From Pleurocapsa minor GSE-CHR-MK 17-07R (GTDB taxonomy: Bacteria > Chloroflexota > Anaerolineae > Aggregatilineales > Phototrophicaceae), in NCBI GenBank assembly GCA_019359125.1, contig JAHHHY010000003.1:1-64000 (forward strand): DNA of 64,000 nucleotides, given 5' to 3'. Below are positions 50,562 through 58,972 of the stretch, piece by piece. Positions within the stretch are counted from its first letter, which is position 1; each line of letters opens with the position of its first letter. Made by a program: the position numbers and the translations under genes. The notes beneath the pieces are model-generated. The model searched no databases. It was not told the origin of the DNA and worked only from the letters and a program-made list of their open reading frames with translations.

Positions 50562-52412
50562 TTATGCGCCAGAGCCGGTCGGATACTGCCCGCTTCTGGC
50601 CCATTCCAGCGCCTGCCGTCCTTCAGCGGATTGCGGCGCGAATTCCTCCGAGATGATCTCGACCATCGTGCCCTGGTCCGCCCAGCGATACAACTGCTCG
50701 GCGCGGTCGTTCTGGCTCATCACGCAGCCATACGTCCACGGACGGCCCACGGTGTTGTCGCCCATGAAGCGGCCGCCGGGCAGCAGCACTGCCCCGTGGA
50801 AGCCGTTCACCAGGCCCGGCACTGCCTCGTAAATGCCCATAAACCAGTACATCGTCCAGGTGCCGCAGCCGTTGGTGCCGCACAGCTCCACGCTGGAGCC
50901 TTCCGCGACTTCAGCATGGCTGAGCACCTGATAGATGCCCGGCGAGGTTGGCGCATCGCTCATACCAGTCGAAATCAGCCAGTTGCCGATCAGCGCGCCA
51001 TTCTCAAACACCCACAGGGACTGCGTGGGGATATCGACCACGATGCGTTTGTGGGCCACCGGCTCCAGCGGCAGCATCAGGTCGGGCGACGGCACCACAA
51101 TCTCCTCGTCAATAGAGAGGTTGATGTCCCAGTTGCGGTTCGGGTTGGCCTGCTGGAGCAGATAGAACGAGACGCCATAGCGCCGCGCAATGCGATAGCC
51201 GCTGTCCCCCGGCTCGACACGGTGGATGCTGTTACGCCGGTGAATGCGCAGCTGCACCTCAGAGCGCCCCTGCTCGATGGCCGTGCGCGCTTTCTCAATC
51301 GCGTCCATCGGCTCCAGATAAAGCTGAACGTTTTCCTGCATCAGCGCGTTGGTCTGGGCGTCCACGTATTCCGCGAACGGCGTGGCGCGCAGCGACAGCG
51401 AATCTTCGCCCGCCTCCAGCCAGCTCACAAACGTCTCGCGGTCGGGAATCCACACGCTGGTCTCATTGGTAAACGGGTCATAGCCCCTTATAAAGAATGA
51501 CTGGCCGGCCAGCTCCTGTGCCTGCGCCATATACGGCATCGGGTCCAGCACCTCAGGCGAGGCCACCGTCATCACCAGGTCGAGGGTTTGCAGCTCGGCT
51601 ACCTGCGTCAGCGATTCCTGCAGCAGCACCAGCGTCTGCGCCACATCGAGGAAGCGCCCATTGCTGCCGGGCACGCCGATCAACCGGTCATTTTCCCAGC
51701 GATAACCGGCATTGAACGGCAGAATATCGGTTTCCTGCGTCAGATTCAGCATCAGCGTCTGCGCGGTCAGCACATCCAGCGAGACCACCGGCATCACGCC
51801 ATAGCCAAACGGCACGCCTGCCAGCCCGACAGCACGCGCATCCGCGACCATCTGGCGGGTGTCCAGCCGCATGCCCAGGTCAGACGGCTTGACCGTCCAC
51901 ATGCGGTCACCGTCGTTCATCTCGATGGCCAGTCGGCCTTCCCACACCTGCGACAGCGCGGCACGGGCTTCCTCTTCGTTCATGCCGCCTAGGTTAACGC
52001 CGAGCGCCCACACATTCGGGAACACGCGCCCCTGCGTCAGATTGACGATGACGAACAGCAGGAACACGCCAATCACGGCCGCCACCAGCCCGGCGCCGAT
52101 GCGCATATCGGTGCGCAGCAGCCACAGCAGATCCTGCCAGACCAGCGTCAGGCGGTTGCCAATCCGGCGCCCCAGATGCACCAGCGCGCCGCTGCCCGCG
52201 ATCTTGTCGCGCCGCTGGCGGGCTGCGCCTGTTTCCGGCTCATGCGGCAGCGTGACCTCACTGCGCTGCATCGGGGCGCGCGTCTCCATCTGGGTGCCCG
52301 CATCCGGCGCGGCGCGCGTCACCATCGGCTGAATCGGCGTCTTGCGCTGGCGTGCAGCGATCCGCTCACGCGCGCGGCCGGTTGATTTGCGATCGGGCTG
52401 ATAAATTTCCAT
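50562..52412 (-). CDS. L,D-transpeptidase (YkuD) with PG-binding and LysM domains
   Basis: A 616-residue envelope protein. A basic cytoplasmic start (1-105) is followed by one transmembrane helix (about 107-128). A peptidoglycan-binding region of the VanW/PG_binding_4 type (about 135-380) comes next, then a LysM motif (about 392-435, HRVEPGDSGYRIARRYGVS), and the YkuD catalytic domain (about 455-590). The catalytic cysteine is C563 in WTYGCVMSQND. The usual ShGCxR motif is altered: Tyr561 replaces His and Met replaces Arg. FHGAVLLP supplies the upstream histidine. It would form 3-3 crosslinks or attach proteins to peptidoglycan, if active. ATG 52412 has AGAGG upstream. Confidence 0.82.
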   Translation of the reverse strand: MEIYQPDRKSTGRARERIAARQRKTPIQPMVTRAAPDAGTQMETRAPMQRSEVTLPHEPETGAARQRRDKIAGSGALVHLGRRIGNRLTLVWQDLLWLLRTDMRIGAGLVAAVIGVFLLFVIVNLTQGRVFPNVWALGVNLGGMNEEEARAALSQVWEGRLAIEMNDGDRMWTVKPSDLGMRLDTRQMVADARAVGLAGVPFGYGVMPVVSLDVLTAQTLMLNLTQETDILPFNAGYRWENDRLIGVPGSNGRFLDVAQTLVLLQESLTQVAELQTLDLVMTVASPEVLDPMPYMAQAQELAGQSFFIRGYDPFTNETSVWIPDRETFVSWLEAGEDSLSLRATPFAEYVDAQTNALMQENVQLYLEPMDAIEKARTAIEQGRSEVQLRIHRRNSIHRVEPGDSGYRIARRYGVSFYLLQQANPNRNWDINLSIDEEIVVPSPDLMLPLEPVAHKRIVVDIPTQSLWVFENGALIGNWLISTGMSDAPTSPGIYQVLSHAEVAEGSSVELCGTNGCGTWTMYWFMGIYEAVPGLVNGFHGAVLLPGGRFMGDNTVGRPWTYGCVMSQNDRAEQLYRWADQGTMVEIISEEFAPQSAEGRQALEWARSGQYPTGSGA

Positions 52413-52539
52413 CTTGCCAGACCTCTATCCTGCTCTTTGTGCTTACCAATACTTCAGACGAAAGAATTCGTCGGGTGTTACCATTGTATGCGAAAATCGC
52501 CTGATTTTATGCACAGGATGGCGAACAGCAAAGCGTCTT

Positions 52540-52884
52540 TCAGCGTGCTTCGGTGCGGTAATCATCGCGCGGCGGCGAAAACACATCGATCGCAATCGAG
52601 TCTTCCAGGGCGCGCGCGCTGTGCACGATGCCGCCCGGAATGGCGTAGCTGTCCCCGCGCACCAGCACTTTGGCGATGCCGCCGATCGTCATTTCCACGC
52701 GCCCATGAATGACATACCCCACCTGATCATTCATATGGCTGTGGTCTGGCACCACGCTGTCGCGCTCCAGAAAGAATTCGCACAGCATCGCCTCATCCGT
52801 GACGCCCATCGTACGCCGATGTATGCCCGGTCGCATTTCAACCTGATGGGCCTCCTGCGGCAAAATGAAATATCCGTCTGCCAT
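52540..52884 (-). CDS. Small cupin-domain protein
   Basis: A 114-residue single-domain cupin. Cupin motif 1 is seen in VVPDHSHMNDQVGYVIHG (two His, then a Gln/Asp where Glu is common). Motif 2 is in GDSYAIPGGIVHSARA (PGG...H). It binds a divalent metal and could be a small dioxygenase, isomerase or ligand sensor. The substrate is unknown. It is divergent from the GH13 gene across a 234-base gap that also contains that gene's operator, so joint control is possible. Confidence 0.85.
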   Translation of the reverse strand: MADGYFILPQEAHQVEMRPGIHRRTMGVTDEAMLCEFFLERDSVVPDHSHMNDQVGYVIHGRVEMTIGGIAKVLVRGDSYAIPGGIVHSARALEDSIAIDVFSPPRDDYRTEAR

Positions 52885-53071
52885 CCGCCTGCCTGCTTCC
52901 CTGGTTATTGTCTGGAATCACCTGCTAAAGATAGGCCGTATTATCCGTATTTCCCGCGCATTAGACAAAGACCACTTTTACCAGCGGCCCACGAACGCCG
53001 AAAAGCGGGAATATTCGCAAAAGCTTCACGCCCCCAAGCTAGAAAATTCCTGCGTAAACCGCTACGATTGT

Positions 53072-53103
53072 TCACATGAAGAACAGCATGTGATACTCAC
53101 ATG
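53072..53103. promoter_or_regulatory. Triple half-site palindromic operator upstream of GH13 gene
   Basis: TCACATG (53072-53078), its inverse CATGTGA (53087-53093) and TCACATG again (53097-53103) lie 16-47 bases before the start codon. The second and third halves form CATGTGA-TAC-TCACATG, a perfect palindrome of 17 bases. The half-site TGTGA/TCACA resembles the CRP half-site, but the 3-base spacer is not that of CRP. A repressor controlling the hydrolase gene is the likely ligand. Confidence 0.6.
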
Positions 53104-53118
53104 TCCTGTGAGGGGACT

Positions 53119-54669
53119 ATGGCACGGTTTTCGGATAAACAGTTCATCTACGAAATCAACACCTGGGTCTGGCTGACCGAACTTTCAGCCCACTATAAAC
53201 AGACCATTACGCTGGAAAATGTTCCCGAAGATGCACTGAACGCGCTGATCAAGCCCGGGCTGGATTACATCTGGCTGATGGGCGTATGGCAGCGCAGCGA
53301 ATACGGGCGTCAGATCGGCCTGAAATGGAAGCACGAATACACCAGCGCCCTGCCAGACCTGACCGATGACGATGTGATCGGCTCGGCCTATGCGATTGCC
53401 GATTATCGCGTCGATGACCGCATCGGCGGGCGTCATGGGCTGGCGGTGCTGCGTGAGCGCCTGCGCCAGCGCGGCGTCCGGCTGATCCTCGACTTCGTGC
53501 CCAACCATGTGGCGTTCGATCACCCATGGGTGACGCAGCATCCGGAGTTCATTGTGCAGGGCACCCAGCACGACCTGGAGCGTGCGCCGACGGACTGGTT
53601 TACGTCGACGGATGTCGGCGGCACCACGCGCGTGCTGGCCCACGGGCGCGACCCGTATTTCCCCGGCTGGAGCGATACCGCCCAGCTCAATATCTTTCAT
53701 CCGGCGGCACGCGAGGCATGCATCTATACAGTGCTGGATATTGCCGCGCAGTGCGACGGTGTGCGCTGTGACATGGCCATGCTGCTGATGAACAACATCT
53801 TTGCTTCCACCTGGAGAGGCAAGGTCAGCCACCCGCTGCAAAAAGACTACTGGATCGAGATGATCGGCGCGGTGCGCCATCAGCATCCCGATTTCCTGTT
53901 CATGGCCGAAGTGTACTGGGAAAAAGAATACGACCTGCTGCTTCAGGGCTTCGACTTCTGCTACGACAAGGTCTTTTACGACCGCATCATCAACCTGGAT
54001 GTGACGCAGCTGCGCCAGCATCTGGTGGCCGAGCTGGCCTATCAGCAGCGGCTGGTGCGCTTCCTGGAAAATCACGACGAGCCGCGCGCCTACGATCGAC
54101 TGGGCACGCTGCGCAGCATGCCAGCGGCCACCCTTCTGTGCACCCTCCCCGGCGCGACCCTGCTGCATCAGGGCCAGTTTGAAGGCCGCCGCGCCAAGCT
54201 GCCCGTGCAGATCAAGCGCAGCCCCAGCGAACGCCGTCATCACAAGCTGGTGGAGCATTACGACCTGCTGCTGAAGGAAACCACCCACCCGGTCTACCAG
54301 CAGGGCGATTTCTTCCTGTTCCACGTCAATCCGGCGGCGCAGGGCAGCACCTCGCATAATAACCTGCTGGCCTATGGCTGGTGGAACGAAAATACCAAAG
54401 ACTACCGCCTGATCGTCATCAACCTGACGGAACAGCGGTCACGCGGGCGCATTGACCTGTCGCCGTGGATCTGGCTGCGCGGCCGGCGCTGGGCGCTGAT
54501 CAACCGGCTGGATGGCATGGAATTTGCCCGTCAGGGCGGCGCGGCCAATAAAGATGGCCTGTTCGTAGATCTCGACCCGTACGAGTCGTTCGTCTTCGAG
54601 TTCCGCCTGGAAGATGCGCCTGCCGTGTCTCCGACGCGCAGCACCGGCACATACAGCGAAGTGTTCTGA
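53119..54669 (+). CDS. GH13-family alpha-amylase-like glycoside hydrolase
   Basis: A 516-residue GH13 enzyme acting on alpha-glucosidic bonds. Conserved regions in order: DFVPNHVAFD, GVRCDMAML (nucleophile Asp), FLFMAEVYW (acid/base Glu) and RFLENHDEPRA (transition-state Asp). Domain A spans about 5-370 and a C-terminal beta domain follows. No signal peptide, so cytoplasmic use on oligosaccharides is expected. ATG 53119 has GAGG five bases upstream and begins MARFSDKQFIYEINTW. It likely forms a unit with the small membrane protein that starts six bases after its stop. Confidence 0.88.
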   Translation: MARFSDKQFIYEINTWVWLTELSAHYKQTITLENVPEDALNALIKPGLDYIWLMGVWQRSEYGRQIGLKWKHEYTSALPDLTDDDVIGSAYAIADYRVDDRIGGRHGLAVLRERLRQRGVRLILDFVPNHVAFDHPWVTQHPEFIVQGTQHDLERAPTDWFTSTDVGGTTRVLAHGRDPYFPGWSDTAQLNIFHPAAREACIYTVLDIAAQCDGVRCDMAMLLMNNIFASTWRGKVSHPLQKDYWIEMIGAVRHQHPDFLFMAEVYWEKEYDLLLQGFDFCYDKVFYDRIINLDVTQLRQHLVAELAYQQRLVRFLENHDEPRAYDRLGTLRSMPAATLLCTLPGATLLHQGQFEGRRAKLPVQIKRSPSERRHHKLVEHYDLLLKETTHPVYQQGDFFLFHVNPAAQGSTSHNNLLAYGWWNENTKDYRLIVINLTEQRSRGRIDLSPWIWLRGRRWALINRLDGMEFARQGGAANKDGLFVDLDPYESFVFEFRLEDAPAVSPTRSTGTYSEVF

Positions 54670-54675
54670 CGCAGC

Positions 54676-55095
54676 GTGCAGATATCCGCTTTTCCCAAAC
54701 GACGCATTCGCCTGGCCCTGCTGCTCTGGGGGCTGGGCGTTTTTATGTGGATGCGCCTGGAAGACGCCAGCGTGAGCGGGGCGCTGCTGGCAGGTGCGCT
54801 GACGGCTGTGCCGGGCGTGCTGCTGTGGGCTTGGCGGGAAACCGGCGGGGCGCGTCCGTCACTCCTGCGCCTGCTGCTGGCGGGCACGGCGCTGGGCGCG
54901 CTGGCCGGCCTGGCCACGCCGATTACCAGCGCGGCGCTGATGCTGCTCAAAAATGGCTCGCACGCGCATGTCGTGCCTGATTATCCGTTTGGGGTGATGC
55001 TGCAAGTGCTGCTGCTGGCCCCGCTTTACGCGGCGGCCGGTGGACTGGTGGGTTTTGGGTTATGCGCGCTGGCGGGTGCATCCCGGAAAAGCTAA
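54676..55095 (+). CDS. Membrane protein of unknown function after GH13 gene
   Basis: A 139-residue hydrophobic protein with four likely transmembrane helices (about 10-27, 34-52, 62-90 and 104-132). No family was recognised. The GTG start at 54676 lies six bases after the GH13 stop, so it is likely cotranscribed. It converges on the TPR gene with only nine bases between their ends. No motif suggests a transporter. Confidence 0.6.
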   Translation: MQISAFPKRRIRLALLLWGLGVFMWMRLEDASVSGALLAGALTAVPGVLLWAWRETGGARPSLLRLLLAGTALGALAGLATPITSAALMLLKNGSHAHVVPDYPFGVMLQVLLLAPLYAAAGGLVGFGLCALAGASRKS

Positions 55096-55104
55096 ACCGG
55101 GGCG

Positions 55105-55683
55105 CTATTCATCCCCCAGCGGCAGGCGGGGTTGCGCGGCCGCGGGCAGTGCGCCAGACGGCCGACCAGGGCGGGCGACATGTTTGGCCAGCTCGCGCAG
55201 CCAGCGGGCGCTCTCGGCCTTGCGTTTGTCGTTGGCGGCCTCAAACAGCGCGTGCACCTGCCCCATATAATTGGTCGCATTGACCAGATCGCCCAGGTAG
55301 TAACACGCCACAGCCAGCGAGAAGATCGTCTCCGGGCGTTTGGGCTGGGCATAATAGGCCTGCATGAGATGCGCTTTGGCCTTCTCGTAGTTTTTCTTCT
55401 TCAGCGCGACAAAGCCCAGGCCGTAATTGCCCAGCACATCGTATTTATTCAGCCGCACCGCCTCGGCAAAATCGACTTCGGCCTCGTCGTATTCGGCTTC
55501 TTCCAGATGCACCATGCCGCGCGCGGACCGGTAATCGGGGTTACGCGGCACTTCCTCGATAGCATCATTCAGGTTGGCGATGGCCTTGTCGAAGTCGCGC
55601 CGCGAGAACGCAATCAGCGCGCGCCGATAATATTCATCGGCCGCGAATCGATTGACGCCAAATCGCTGGTTGAACGATGCCAC
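55105..55683 (-). CDS. Tetratricopeptide-repeat protein
   Basis: A 192-residue soluble protein with about four TPR units (about 14-155). Examples are AADEYYRRALIAFSRRDFDKAIANLNDAIEEVP and YGLGFVALKKKNYEKAKAHLMQAYYAQP. The C-terminal 35 residues are Pro/Ala-rich and probably disordered. Its role is protein binding. It begins 14 bases after the response regulator gene, so the two are cotranscribed and it may be the regulator's partner. Confidence 0.82.
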   Translation of the reverse strand: MASFNQRFGVNRFAADEYYRRALIAFSRRDFDKAIANLNDAIEEVPRNPDYRSARGMVHLEEAEYDEAEVDFAEAVRLNKYDVLGNYGLGFVALKKKNYEKAKAHLMQAYYAQPKRPETIFSLAVACYYLGDLVNATNYMGQVHALFEAANDKRKAESARWLRELAKHVARPGRPSGALPAAAQPRLPLGDE

Positions 55684-55697
55684 GCGCGCCTCGTGCC

Positions 55698-56054
55698 CTA
55701 GCCGTCAATGAGCTTCTTGAACAGGCGGCCCAGCTCGGTGGGGTCAAACGGCTTGATGAGGAACGAGGTCGCGCCTGCGCCAATCGCCTCCTCCTCCACA
55801 TCCATGCCCGACGCCATGACAATCGGCGTGCGCTCAAAAGCCGGCAGCGCGCGCAGCTGGCGCAGCACCGTCACGCCATCCATATCCGACAGGTGATAGT
55901 CCATCAGGATCAGGTCTGGTGGGCTGGCATGGGCCGTGGGCAGCACATCCGCGCCACGCGGGGCCGTTGTCACATCAAAGCCATCCAGCTCCAGAAACAT
56001 CTGCAGCAGCTTGATGGTTGTGGGATCGTCATCAACAATGAGAATTTTTGCCAC
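55698..56054 (-). CDS. Single-domain response regulator (CheY-like)
   Basis: A 118-residue receiver domain with no output domain. The acidic pair is in KILIVDDDPTT, the phosphoacceptor Asp in LILMDYHLSDMDG, the conserved Ser/Thr region in IVMASG, and the Lys in SFLIKPFDP. Phosphorylation would change its binding to a partner, possibly the TPR protein downstream. The GTG at 56054, preceded by GAGGG, gives the natural start MAKILIVDD; ATG 56084 is the alternative. It lies 88 bases downstream of lon. It is the only receiver in the window, although five kinases lie elsewhere in it. Confidence 0.9.
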   Translation of the reverse strand: MAKILIVDDDPTTIKLLQMFLELDGFDVTTAPRGADVLPTAHASPPDLILMDYHLSDMDGVTVLRQLRALPAFERTPIVMASGMDVEEEAIGAGATSFLIKPFDPTELGRLFKKLIDG

Positions 56055-56142
56055 TACACCCTCGCTTAACGTAGCAGCAGGCACACACCTGGCATGATGA
56101 TATGGTCATCTGCCTGAGTGTGCACCTGCCCCAGTATCGCCA

Positions 56143-58698
56143 TTATCCTTCAGAGTGTAGCGTTTTCTTGCCTTGTCGCGCAACCGACTTTCTGGCCGCG
56201 GATTTATGGTGTCCGTTTGCGGCCGGATTCACCAGCGCGGCGGCAATCGCATCATCGATGCGATCGACCAGCACAAACGTGAGCTGCTCGCGAATATCCT
56301 GCGGCAGATCATCCAGGTCTTTCTCGTTCTTCTTCGGCAGGATGATGGTGTCTGCACCCAGACGATGGGCCGCCAGCACCTTGTCCTTGATGCCACCGAC
56401 AGGCAGCACCTGCCCGCGCAGCGTGATTTCGCCGGTCATGGCCACATTCGAGCGCACGGCCCGGCCGGTCAGCAGGCTGGTCAGCGCGACGCTCATGGTC
56501 ACGCCTGCCGAGGGGCCATCTTTCGGCGTGGCGCCGGACGGCACATGCAGGTGAATCTCGTTCTTTTCAAACGCTTCCAGCGCGATGCCGAGCTGGGTGG
56601 CGCGGCTGCGCACATAGCTCAGCGCCAGGCGCGCGCTTTCCTGCATCACCTCGCCCAGATGGCCAGTGTACTGGAACTTGGCTGGGCCAGGGAACATGGT
56701 CGCTTCCACGAACAGCACATCGCCGCCCACCGGTGTCCAGGCCAGGCCAGTCGCCACGCCCGGCTGATCGGTGCGCTCTTCCATTTCCTCGCGGTAGCCA
56801 TAGCGCGGCTTGCCCAGCAGTTCGCGCAGCGTCGGCGGATCAATTTGCACGTGCGTGTCTGGTTTTTCCGCCACCCGTGTGACGATCTTGCGCATGGCGC
56901 GGCCGATTTCGCGCTCCAGCGTGCGCACGCCGGCCTCGCGGGTGTAATCGCGGATCAGCTCGCTCAGCGCGTCATCACCAAACGTGACTTCGCTTTCGCG
57001 CAGGCCGTTCTCGCGAATCTGGCGCGGCACCAGGTAGCGCGAGGCAATTACGCGCTTTTCCTGCTCAGTGTAGCCGCTGAGCTGAATGATCTCCATGCGG
57101 TCCAGCAGCGGGCCGGGAATCGTGTCCAGCTCGTTGGCCGTGGTGATGAAAATCACCTCGCTCAGGTCAAATGCCACGTCCAGGTAGTGGTCGCGGAATT
57201 CGTTGTTCTGTTCGGGGTCCAGCACTTCCAGCAGCGCGCTGGCCGGGTCGCCCCGGAAATCGCGCCCCAGCTTGTCGATTTCGTCGAGCATGATGATCGG
57301 GTTGCGCGTGCCAGCGCGGCTGATCGTCTGGATCAGGCGGCCGGGCATGGCGCCGATGTAGGTGCGGCGGAAACCGCGAATCTCGGCTTCGTCGCGCACG
57401 CCGCCCAGGCTCATGCGGATGAACTGGCGGTCCATGGCGCGGGCGATGCTGGCGCCCAGCGATGTCTTGCCCACGCCCGGCGGCCCGACAAAGCACAGGA
57501 TCGCGCCCATGCGCTCGCGGCGCACCAGGTCTTTCTTTTCGGCTGAGGCCAGTTCTTCGGCGCGCTCCAGGCGCAGCTTGCGCACGGCCAGGAATTCGAG
57601 GATGCGCTCCTTGATGTCTTCCAGCCCGTAGTGGTCGGTCTCCAGCACCTCACGCGCATGGCTGATGTCCAGGTTGTCCGCCGAGCGCGTGCTCCAGGGC
57701 AGATTCACCAGCCAGTCCAGATACGTGCGGATGACGCCATATTCAGCGGCCGCAATCGGCAGCTTGCTCAGGCGGTCCAGCTCGCGCATGGCCTCCTTGT
57801 GGGCTTCCTCCGGCATGTTCGCCTTGGCGATCTTCTCGCGGAACTCGTCCACTTCAATCGCCTGCTCATCGCCCTCGCCCAGCTCGCGCTGAATGGCCTT
57901 GAGCTGCTCGCGCAGGTAATACTCGCGCTGCACCTTCTCCATCTCGTTCTGGGCTTCGCTCTGAATCTTGCGGCCCAGCTCCAGCACTTCCAGTTCTTTG
58001 CCCAGGATGGCGATCAGGCGGCGCAGCTTTTCTTCCACAGTGTCCAGCTCCAGCACGGCCTGCGCTTCCGACAGCTCCATGCGGATATACGTAGCGATGG
58101 CATAGGCCAGCTGCATCGGATCGTCCATGTTCAGCGTCGAGCGGATGAGGTCCGCCGGGATGCTGGGCACCAGCTCGGCCAGGCGCTCGAACTGCTGCAC
58201 CAGGCTGCGCTCCATCGCCTCAATTTCCAGCGACTTCACGCCGCTTTCAGGAATCGCATGGACTTTGGCCGTCAGATACGGCTCATTTTCGATAAATTCA
58301 TCCAGCGTGATGCGCGAAATGCCCTGCACCAGCATGCGAATCGTGCCATCCGGCGCGCGAAACAGCCGGTGAATGCTGGCCAGCGTGCCGACGCGATGCA
58401 CGTCATCCGGGCCGGGCGTCTCTTTTTCGGGGTCTTTCGACGTGAACAGGCCCACCAGCCGGTCGCCACTGACCACGTCGTCCACCAGCTTGATGCTGCG
58501 CGGCTGGCCCACCGTCAGCGGAATGACCGTCAGCGGATACACCGTCAATCCGCGCAGGGGCAGGATGGGCAGCACCTCAGGCACGGTCACCTTTTCGGTG
58601 GGGCCGTCGCCTTCTTCCGCGTCTTCAATGACTGCCGTCTCTGTGGTGTCCGAGACGGACGGGGTTTCTTCAAAAACGAGTTCTTCTTGCTCGCTCAT
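56143..58698 (-). CDS. lon: ATP-dependent protease Lon
   Basis: An 851-residue Lon. N-terminal substrate-binding domain about 40-240 ([17 protein letters not shown]...). The AAA+ core has Walker A GPPGVGKT near residue 400 and Walker [12 protein letters not shown]. The serine protease domain has PKDGPSAG (catalytic Ser near residue 727) and [13 protein letters not shown] (catalytic Lys near 769). A short basic C-terminal tail, [16 protein letters not shown], is unusual. It degrades damaged and regulatory proteins. ATG 58698 was chosen over the TTG at 58716. It is followed by the response regulator gene. No clear heat-shock promoter was found upstream. Confidence 0.95.
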   Translation of the reverse strand: MSEQEELVFEETPSVSDTTETAVIEDAEEGDGPTEKVTVPEVLPILPLRGLTVYPLTVIPLTVGQPRSIKLVDDVVSGDRLVGLFTSKDPEKETPGPDDVHRVGTLASIHRLFRAPDGTIRMLVQGISRITLDEFIENEPYLTAKVHAIPESGVKSLEIEAMERSLVQQFERLAELVPSIPADLIRSTLNMDDPMQLAYAIATYIRMELSEAQAVLELDTVEEKLRRLIAILGKELEVLELGRKIQSEAQNEMEKVQREYYLREQLKAIQRELGEGDEQAIEVDEFREKIAKANMPEEAHKEAMRELDRLSKLPIAAAEYGVIRTYLDWLVNLPWSTRSADNLDISHAREVLETDHYGLEDIKERILEFLAVRKLRLERAEELASAEKKDLVRRERMGAILCFVGPPGVGKTSLGASIARAMDRQFIRMSLGGVRDEAEIRGFRRTYIGAMPGRLIQTISRAGTRNPIIMLDEIDKLGRDFRGDPASALLEVLDPEQNNEFRDHYLDVAFDLSEVIFITTANELDTIPGPLLDRMEIIQLSGYTEQEKRVIASRYLVPRQIRENGLRESEVTFGDDALSELIRDYTREAGVRTLEREIGRAMRKIVTRVAEKPDTHVQIDPPTLRELLGKPRYGYREEMEERTDQPGVATGLAWTPVGGDVLFVEATMFPGPAKFQYTGHLGEVMQESARLALSYVRSRATQLGIALEAFEKNEIHLHVPSGATPKDGPSAGVTMSVALTSLLTGRAVRSNVAMTGEITLRGQVLPVGGIKDKVLAAHRLGADTIILPKKNEKDLDDLPQDIREQLTFVLVDRIDDAIAAALVNPAANGHHKSAARKSVARQGKKTLHSEG

Positions 58699-58972
58699 GC
58701 GTGTCTGCTTTCTCAATGATGACCTATCGCGCCGGACGGATTTTGCCCGACCAGCCCGATACGCTCATCATAGCGGGCGTTCATAAATTGTATGTTAGAT
58801 GACGCCCCGCGCATGACACTTGTTACACAAGAAATCCGTTAGAAATGACCGAGAGCGCCGCGAAGCGTTGGAGGCATTGGAAACGGTCAGCCTGCCGTCC
58901 CTGTCAGCATACCAAAAGCGCGCCGCATCTGTCACAGACCGGCGCGCCTGATGTCTCGTGTGTGGCGCGGAA

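Noticed and set aside
58800-58850. CTTGT-TAC-ACAAG palindrome upstream of lon
   Set aside because: Arms of only five bases and no match to the HrcA CIRCE element or another known heat-shock operator.
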